Origin: Adiantum capillus-veneris
Taxonomy: Eukaryota > Streptophyta > Polypodiopsida > Polypodiales > Pteridaceae
Length of the DNA stretch: 64,000 nucleotides
Assembly: GCA_014529385.2 (NCBI GenBank)
Contig: CM043945.1
Span: 96,262,612 to 96,326,611, forward strand
Direction: 5' to 3'
Position 1 is the stretch's first letter. Each line of letters begins with the position of its first letter. The notes under the pieces were generated by a model. That model was not told the DNA's origin. It searched no databases and saw nothing but the letters and a program-made list of their open reading frames with translations. This document shows positions 11,101-20,447 of this stretch, piece after piece. A program made the position numbers and the translations under genes.

Positions 11101-14100
11101 GAAAACGCTAGGTCTTGGGGACCCTGCTGAGAAGGTGCCTGTTGAATCGGAGTTCCTACTGCCTCTTCTACCAGAAAGTGCTAGCGCTGGGTTTTCTTAT
11201 ATACTTCCTTGCAAAATTGCCCTACCTAGTTTCCAGCAAAAGTCACTTAAAAATAATAAGTGAAAAATGGCTAAAATACGGAAAATAGGTCTATGCACTG
11301 TAAAAATGCTACTGATGGGTTCTGACTGTAATCTGATGGTCATGGTGTGTGCAACCAGAGGATATGCATCTACTCTAAGTGCCTCGGCATGCACGGTTTG
11401 CGAACAAACTCACAAAAGTGCCAGATCACTTCCTAATCTAAACTGACCGAACTGAACTGAACACTAGTCATGAAGTAGCTTGTCCACGTACACATAGGTT
11501 TAGATGTGCACGTGACACACCGTGTATAGTTAGTGCTTGAAAAGCTTCGTGCATCAAGGTTATATGCAAAGTTGGAGAAGTGCTCTTTTCATCAATCTAA
11601 GGTGGATTTTTTTGGTTATGTTATCTCTGAAAAGGGAATCTCCATGGATCCAAAGAAGGTTCAAACCATCCTTGATTGGGAGACACCCACCTCGGTAAGA
11701 GATGTCCAATGTTTCCTTGGATTTGCAAATTTATATCGTATCTTTATCAAGGGATATTCCAAGGTGGTTACAGCACTCGTAAGGTTGACATGCCATAATA
11801 AGTTTGTTTGGGACTCAGAGGAAGCGAAACCTTTTCAGACTCTCAAGCAAGCTTTCACGACCGCACCCATTCTAATTCACGTAAATCCTACAAAGCCTTT
11901 CATTCTAGAAACAGACGCTTCAGATTTTGCCCTTAGCGCTATTCTATCCCAAGTAGGTGAGGATAGTGGAGTACATCCAGTGGCTTTTCATTCCTGCAAG
12001 TTCTCAGCTGCAGAAATCAATTATGAAATCCATGACAAAGAGCTCTTAGCAATCTCGACTCCTCCGACACTTGGCGTCACCTACTTGAAGGAGCTCCTCA
12101 TAAGATCACTGTCTATACAGATCACAAGAATTTGGAATACTTCATGGTATCCCGCGTCTTGAATCGTCGCCAAGCCAGGTGGAGTGGTATCTTATCAAGG
12201 TTTGATTTTCTTATCTCTTATAGGGCTGGCCGTCAACAAGGTAAGCCAGATGCCTTATCAAGAAGATCCTACCTTGCACGAAGCATTTGCTCAACAAGAG
12301 TCAATGATTTTGAAACCTGAGCAGCTTAAGCTAAACGCCACCATAAGCCAAGCTCCTGAACATTCTACCTTTCTTTCTAAAGTGAAGACGTAAATTGCCA
12401 TGGACCCACTTGCTCAGAATATTAAACAACAACTACAAGGACAAGGGATTAATGAGGACTTTCAAGAAACTGATGGACTAATTTACTATAAGGGTCTTCT
12501 CTATATTCCGCCAGGACCAACACGCTTGGAGGTACTTCAGGAGCGGCATGATCTTCCATCTTATGAGGAAAGCCCTCTTCTAGTTCTTGTCTTATGTTCA
12601 AGTCTTGTCCTTGCAATCAAGCCTTGTCTTGTACTCAAGTCATGTAATCCAAAGTCTTGTATCTAGTTCTCTTAATAAAGTATTAAGTATTGTAATCAAG
12701 ATTAAGCTTATCATCGAGTCTCAAGTTCTTGTATATTGTGAGCGTCTCCTCTTGCTCTCTTCTAGCTCTATACGCGCTCATAACACTTTGTGTTCTCGGG
12801 AGATCAAAAATGAAATCCATTGCAATACTTTCCTAGGGGCGGGTGGGTATGGGTAAAGGCTGTAACAATCCCTGTGCTTTATGCCTGTCAAACTTGACCT
12901 TTTGGCATACCAAGCAACTACGTACAAAATCGTCCACGTCCTTGAGTCTCGGCCATAAGAAGTATCTCTCCGCACCTTTTAAGGTGGTAGCAATGCCGCA
13001 GTGACCCGTAAAAGGTGGACAATGGCATTCGGTTAGAATCTTTTCTCTTAAGGGCTGTGTAACGCATAACATGGTTTTCTTCATCAAGTAGCCATCCCGA
13101 ATGGAATATCCTGCTACTACCTCCCCATTCCATATCCGAGTGAAAATATCTGCAAAATCTGTATTTGTGGCATATTGATCGACCATATCCTCGAAGCTCC
13201 TATGATGTATCGCGGAAATAGCCAGAACCAACGGCTTTCGAGACAAAGCATCTGCCACCAAGTTTTTATGTCCCTGAACATGGACAGTGTGGAAGTGAAA
13301 CTGTGACAAGATGTTCACCCACCGCATCTGCGATAGCTGCTTCTGTGACAAGAAGTAGCGTAAACTTTGGTGCTCTGTGAAAACCGTTAAATCGGCTCCG
13401 AGTAGATAATGTCGTCACTGAGTAAGAGCATGGATAACCACCAAAAGATCTTTCTCATATATGTGTGCTGTCAATTCCAACCTTAAAAACAAACGGCTCT
13501 CATAGGCAATGGCGTGGGCTTCTTGCATTAAGACCGCACCCAGACTACGACCACAAGCATCACAATATACTTCAAATGACTTCTGCAAGTCCGGCAAAGT
13601 CAAAACTGGTCTTGTAGTCAATTTCTCTTCCAATGTCTGAAAGGCAGTCGAAAGGCAGACACCTCTGTGGATCCCCACGAGAAAGGGATTCCTTTCTGTG
13701 TCAAGATATGCAAAGGGGAGGCAACCTCTACAAACTTTCTAATGAACCGCCGGTAGTAAGAACATAAGCCCAAGAAGCTTCTAACTTCACGGGCATTCTT
13801 CAAATCGGGCCAATCACGGAGCGTCTCTACCTTGGCAGGGTCCATTTGCACTCCTGCTGCTGAGACGATATGTCCCCAAAAGTGTATCTCGGGTAGGAAA
13901 AATTCACTTTTCTTTGCATTAATCACCAACTTGTGATCTCGTAATGCCTGAAAGACCCGTAGCAGATGTTCTCTATGTTCTGCCTCATCCTTGGAGAAGA
14001 AAGAAAGTGCCCACAAAAGATCTGTACTCTCTGAAAATCCTATCCATCATTCGGTTAAAGGTCGTTGGAGCATTGGTAAGCCCAAAAGGCATCACCAAAA

Positions 14101-17100
14101 ACTCGAATAAACCGAAGGTGTCCGAAAAGCTGTCTTGTAGACATCTCCCGGCGCGATTCACACCTAATGATATCCGCTCTTTAAATCGATCCTGTTGAAA
14201 CAAGAGGATCCCTGTAGTGGGTCTAGAATATCATCGATCCTAGGAATCAAAAATCTGTTCTTGATGGTGATTTTGTTGAGAGCTCTATAGTCAATGCACA
14301 TTCTCCAAGATTCGTCTTTCTTCAAAACCAACAACACCGGAGAGCCGTAAGGTGAAGTACTCGGCTAGACGAGACTCTTTTCCAAGAGGTCTTTTACTTG
14401 GTTCATAATTTATTCATTCTGGGCTCGACTCACACGATAAAGTGGCCGGTTCAGTGGTGTGCTTCCAGGTATCAGATCAATGGTATGATCCTCGGGAGGA
14501 GCTGGTGGCAACTCGCCTATCAGGCCCTCAGAAAAGCAATAGGCATGAGTGTGGAGAAAATATTGGCGTTCTTTTTCTAGATCGGACATATTTGTCCTAT
14601 GATCATCATTCAACTCTTTCAAAAAGATCGAGTAAACAAAGAGACTGGATTTCATTAATTTTGAAACGGTCAAAGCCGATACAATAGGGACAGACTCGCT
14701 CTTAAGTTTTACATCAAGTACAATGGTTCGGCCCTTTTCTGTAGTCAAAGTCGCTTTTTTCGCCCAATAGTCGACCCCGGCGTTGTTCTTATGGTACCAA
14801 AGAATTTCCAAGAGGACATCACAACCTTCCAAGGGCATTATGTAGAAGTCCTCGCCCCAAATACCCCTGACAATGCAACCGAAGTTTGCCAATGACGGGT
14901 GTAATGGCCACGTCCCTGTCGGGTGCCGCTAGAACTGCCTCTGCTTGTGGCCCCATCCGATCGTGCGTAATCTTGAGCCGCGCCGCCAATTCAGGTGAAA
15001 TGAAGTTGGCCTTGGCTCCTCCATCAAAGAAAATCAGGGCTTCTTGATCTTTCACTTTGCCCCCAGCTCGGCGAAGTTCTGTACTCTCATCAATCGTGCT
15101 TGGGTCAGTACCCATGCAATTTGGAACCAATCCTGCTTTCATCTTGCCTTTCCGTCCACGTTCCTCAGCTGCTTTTGAACTCTCTAGCCTTTCTTCATCT
15201 TGTTCTTTCTGTGCCTTTTTAGGGCACTTCGCGGAGATGTGTTCTTATTCCCCGAATCCAAAACACTTCCGCTATTTAATGTAGTTGGCTCTCTCCTGAG
15301 GAGTGAGCCGGGGTCGTGCATCCTTATCTTTCTGATCTTGGGGGCTCTTCCTCTTTCTACTTTCATTTTTAGAAGTCTGTTCTGTTTTCTGCGTCATGAT
15401 CTCATCTGCGGCGTAAGTCAAATTGCCTAAGTGTATGGCAAAGCCCCGTTTCGCATGACTCATCAGTTCTTAAATAGAATCTGACTTTTGCTCTAAGCAG
15501 TGAGCTCGGATCTCCGTAGGAAGTCCCAAGGTAAACCGCTCAATCTGTTCTATAAACGAGATCTTCTTAAATGAAGAAGCAGTTACAAAAGAGCTCCAAA
15601 ATCTCTCGCAATATGCGTCCAAGGTATCTTTCTTGGTCATCCAAAGATGGTTCCAAGCAGTTCGTATATCGCGTTCCTACTCCCGAGTCAACCAAGAAAA
15701 AATAAAAAGCCTTTTAAATTTCAGCCATTTACTGGCGCTTTCTTGTTCAATAGAAGAGTGGACCACCAAGTTCGAGCATTTCCCTTGAATTAAGAGGTAG
15801 CCCTCCGAATCTTGGAGTGCTTTGAGTAATGTCCTCCAAGAAAGCTATGTCAAAATGCTGTATGAAGGCCAAAGCCTTCGAAGTATCTCGAAATCCAGAA
15901 AACGTGTCAAATTAAATTGATTGTCCACCTTCTTTAGATTCTCGGACTTTCTTGCTTTTATCCTCCAGAAAGTCATACTAGTTGGCTTTATAGAAACTCT
16001 TCTTCTTTGCATAAAATCTGTGATCATCGGAGTCCAAACTATCTGAAGAAGAGTCCTCTGTAGAACTGCCAGAAACTGGGCAAAACTTAGGCTTCTTTGC
16101 TTTTTTCTTGCCCTTTCCGAAGCTTTGCTTTTTGCTTCGCTTTTTCTTCTTCGCTCGAGTCAGAAGAGCTAGAAGGAACTGTCCAAAGAAGAAGAACTGG
16201 ATACTCCTTCAAATCTGACGTGTTTCTTCTGTTTTCTTGCCGAGGCAAAAGCAGATTGACGACCCAAATAGCCCGGGAAGTCAATTCCTTTCTTCTGCTT
16301 TTTGTCGTGCTTTTTGGCTTTGTTGGTTACGTCAAAAAGCTGGGTAATGCATGTATCAACCACCTCTTCTAATTCTTGCTCTGTAAACATCATAGGAGTA
16401 GGAGGTTCCTTGAGTGCCGGTTTGAGGGGTGGTTATGTGGCCTTCTACCACTGAGAGTGCACTTCGTCGAAGGATGACTGCGTCAAAAATTTTGCAAATT
16501 TGGGATCCTTCGCAAGATTTATCATCATATTTGTCATATCGCCAACCAATTGCTGACGCTCCATCTCTTCAATCTCCGCCTCAGTAGGCCGAGGCGAGTC
16601 GTACTCCTCATGAGAATCTTCTTCGTGATCGCTTCCCGCATCCCCAGATGCAGAGGAAGTTGATTGATCTCTGTTTGAATCCATAAAGTGTCGCGAGCAA
16701 AGGATCGGATTTCCCGGTAGAAGAGAAATCGGCCACACTCTAATACCATTGTAACAGACTTAGACACTCCAAGTCAAGATTCTACCGCAACACAGTAGAG
16801 ATTCACTTCAAAACAGTTCACAGTTCACAATTGATTCGACACGGCCCAGCGGAGTTCCGTGCCAAGAGGTATTGGCCCCAAAGACTGGCGCCCCTTTCGG
16901 TATTTCTTTTTATATTAAATCTGTGCTCAAAGTACAAGGGAGTGGGAGGGTTCTCACTCTCAGACTCTGCGTCCAGATGCTCTGCAGAGTGGGAGCCTTG
17001 CCCACGTATTTAAAGGTTTACAAGGGTTGCCAAAGCAGAGCCCCAAAAGCTGCCATCTTTTTCAAAATAAATCAAAGCTTCCAGAAGCTTCTAAAAATAA

Positions 17101-20100
17101 AGCTATCCTTCGATGATCTAAATGCTTCATAAAACCGGCAATGTAGTGTTGGATGAACCCAAACCATTGACATAGTGACTAGTGCTCAAAATTAACTCTC
17201 AACTAGATTAAAGCAGACACATGAGAAGCTTCAATGTGCAAAATATGAAGATTTTTGTTAAAGGGCTTGTGAAATAGGCAAAGCACCAGACTTTCTATTT
17301 TCACAGGTTGCTGCCACTTTGACGCTGCGTTTTGCTCAAAGGACCGCTCCATTCCCTTGCAATACTATTACACCATCGTAAAAACATTCATTTCTCTCTT
17401 TTCTTCTTTCTAGCATTATTTTCTCAATGAAACACTCAAAAATAGAGCAGTAGACTTAAACATCAGATCCACTCTTAAATATAAACCACCAAGGAGTTCT
17501 AAAAAAGGTGTTACCAGTCCTGAAGGACAGGGCAGTCACAGATCCTCTTGTTGTGTGACTAAAGGTAGTGACAGTTTCATCAAACCTAAGATTGTGAACG
17601 TATATTTTCCCATCTCCACAACCAATACCAACAACATCCAATGCAGGAGACGACACACAGCACCGAATAGGAGAGCCCCAGCCTTTAAATTTATACAGCA
17701 GTTTTCCTGTGCTGATGTTCCACAAAAACAAAGATCCTTCTTCGGTCCCAACAATCACCTGCACAAAAGAAAAGTCAGAAGACAGCACATGAAGCTTACC
17801 AAAACAATGGTAGTTAAAAACAAAGCAGGTTAAATTTGGCAATGAAGCACCAAAAGCTTTGTGTGACTTGAACAGAACAACCTTAAGTGCTTCCATGAAA
17901 AAAACCGGGTGCTTTTATTGTTAAGTGGGTTGGTTTCCTTAAAACATGCTCCATGCTTGTTCCCGCAATCAGGAGTAGAAAGAGGAACACTGCAGTAATG
18001 CCATAGCCCACACTTCACACGCTGGATGTACCAAAACCCAACTCAAATCTCCTAGCACTGATAATTATGAACGCTTTCTAGCCTCTAAATTAGCTTCAAA
18101 GAATGCTAGCACCGAGGACACCATTGGTCACTTTACTGAAAATGTTCCCATAAATCTTGCTTGCATACATAAAGCTGGCAATTGGCCTCAAATGGATCAT
18201 ATACCTTAAACCTTGATTTCATCACCCACTCAATGCACATAATGGCTCCCCACCAATTTTCAAAAACCTTCAGGAGACTTCCACAAAATTTGTTCTCAGA
18301 AACAACATCCCTCTCAAAAGCTGTGCAAAGTGCTTAATGAGACAACTCAAAGAGCGAACGTCAACCAGAGACCGGCTCCCAAAAGATACACACATGCAGC
18401 ATACATGGAGATTGCCCGAAACTTCCCAGAAAATACCTTGTTTAGGTAAGCATCTGGATGCATTAAGCATGTTGGTAAGACTGGCTCTTCCACAAAAAAA
18501 TTTCGTACTGGAGCAGCCTCTTTCTCCAGATTGGTGGCTTCCCAGACAAAAATCCATCCCTTAGAATCAGCACTTAGGATATGATCTCCAAGAGCAACGA
18601 TGTGCACAATTTTACTTTGATGAGCAGACCATTGAGCAACCTGTGACAAAAGGAAAAGCCCTTAGTGACACCTAAGCAGGAAAAGTTTGCCAAGATGGAC
18701 AGATCATGGAGAGGAATTAATGTAGCTAGTAGATGACTAGACCCAGATTTGTATCTGTCATTCATTAATCAATTGCTCTAGACATTGTCTTTGGACTTGC
18801 ATTCTTCACAAAAGAAAAGGGCTAGCCAACCCACTACTGTCAAAACTCCTCTCTGCTCTTTATGTGGATCTAGCTAATTACGTTCTTAAGACCTCAAAAG
18901 AAGAAAACAAGTCATCACTTTACCTCAACTCTGCCAGCAGAAAAGACTAAATACTGATTATGTCAGTTAAAAGTGAACTGTTTTGCTAGAATTGTTAAAC
19001 TACAAGGAGATGCTTCCTGTTATAAAACGGCAACAGATACCTGTTGTGCCCGTCGAAAGACAAAAATCGATCTTCCTGCGGCAGCATATGTGTAATCTCG
19101 CCAACAAGCAAGAGAACGTATTCTTTTCTCCAGCTGAGGTGCTGCAAACAAGTAACAAACCGGTAACAATAAAAAACAATCACCTACTCGCCGTAGCTCA
19201 ACATGTTGATGCTAAAGGCATAGAATTCAGTCAACACCCTAGTAGGCAGGTTATTCAAAGAAATTATCTTCTTGCTGTCACTCAACATACTGATCCATCA
19301 ACACAGTAGTAGGCAGGCTATTTTTTAACACATCTCATTTACTCTGTCGCAGCTGAGAAGTACCACGTTTTCTCAATTAATTTTGAATCTCTTCTTCAAA
19401 TGTAAAGAGTTATTCTGATTTCGAGTTCATGCTAAAATTGAAAGTATAGTAGGACAGGCAAATGTTGCACTTTAATAAGGAGTTTGAGCATGTGTGAGGA
19501 AACCCCTGTTCTCCCAGCACTAGTTTGCATATGACAATGGTATTCCCACGTGGAGTTTAGATCAGCAATTCATTATTGCCACCTCAAAGACCTTGTTCTA
19601 ATATCATATTCTTTTGGATAAAAGTAGATATACTACTGTCGCAGACTAACACTACTGGTCCAACTCATGTCCCAAATCCTCAAGCTCCAACAATGTCTTT
19701 CTAAATGCTACACATCCAAAAATTTAAAAAGGAGACTTAATTGACGATTTCCTTATGCTTGTTAAGCTTGTTAAGCACTGCTTGATTGTCACCTTGATTC
19801 CATGAAACGCATTTGAAGTGAACCATTACCCATTCAAGTAGGCCACAGAGACGTTATGGGTTCAAAAAGTTAAACAACAACAGGCTTACACGATTCAAAT
19901 GGCATGGAATCAGAAGGCACGACACACTACTGAAATAGTCATTCACTCATCGTGAGGAGTCTGTGTATATCCCTCTTCTCCTCAGTAAGTTATATCGGCT
20001 TTCCTTCTTCAGGTTTTTTCAACATGCTTTGAAGGACCTATCCAAACCTATGTACATACACCTATATACAAAGCAAATTTAAAGTACCACGTCAATATCT

Positions 20101-20400
20101 ACCCGCAGAACGCCCATCATTTGACAACTTTACTATCTAAGATAGTAGACTTTCAGGAAGGTAACAGTATTAAAAAGCACTCAAAAATTATCTGATACCC
20201 CACCATACTAACTTTCAGCGACTCCAAGCAATACAAGAATTAGATCCCGACAACCATTGAAGAACACTTGCTTACACTAACCCTCTAAAACAATTTCAAA
20301 AGAGGATTTTTAGATAACCTCTTATGCTCTCAAAAAGAAGATTCTTACCGACAAAAACGAGTGAAAGCTTTGCACACTGCAAAGAAAACATAAGCCAGAA

Positions 20401-20447
<47 letters not shown>

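Larger units (their letters stand above)
8491..12560 (+). mobile_element. decayed Ty3/gypsy element, plus strand, integrase deleted
   Basis: Order is gag (8551-9320), protease-like segment, RT (about 9690-10290), an inserted 1.2-kb LTR-like unit (10292-11517), RT end and RNase H (11530-12330), then the start of the zinc-binding region (12400-12550). Integrase core is missing. No LTR is recognised at its left end, where it meets an inverted piece of the same family. Confidence 0.8.
12836..17150 (-). mobile_element. decayed Ty3/gypsy element with tRNA-Met-type primer site
   Basis: Reading leftwards: LTR (right of 16750), primer site, gag, protease, RT, RNase H, HHCC zinc-binding region. It stops at 12836 just after the HHCC ligands, so integrase core and 3' LTR are gone. 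Multiple stops and frameshifts are spread through gag and pol. It fills the right part of UTP21 intron 5 in the same direction as the gene. Confidence 0.85.
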
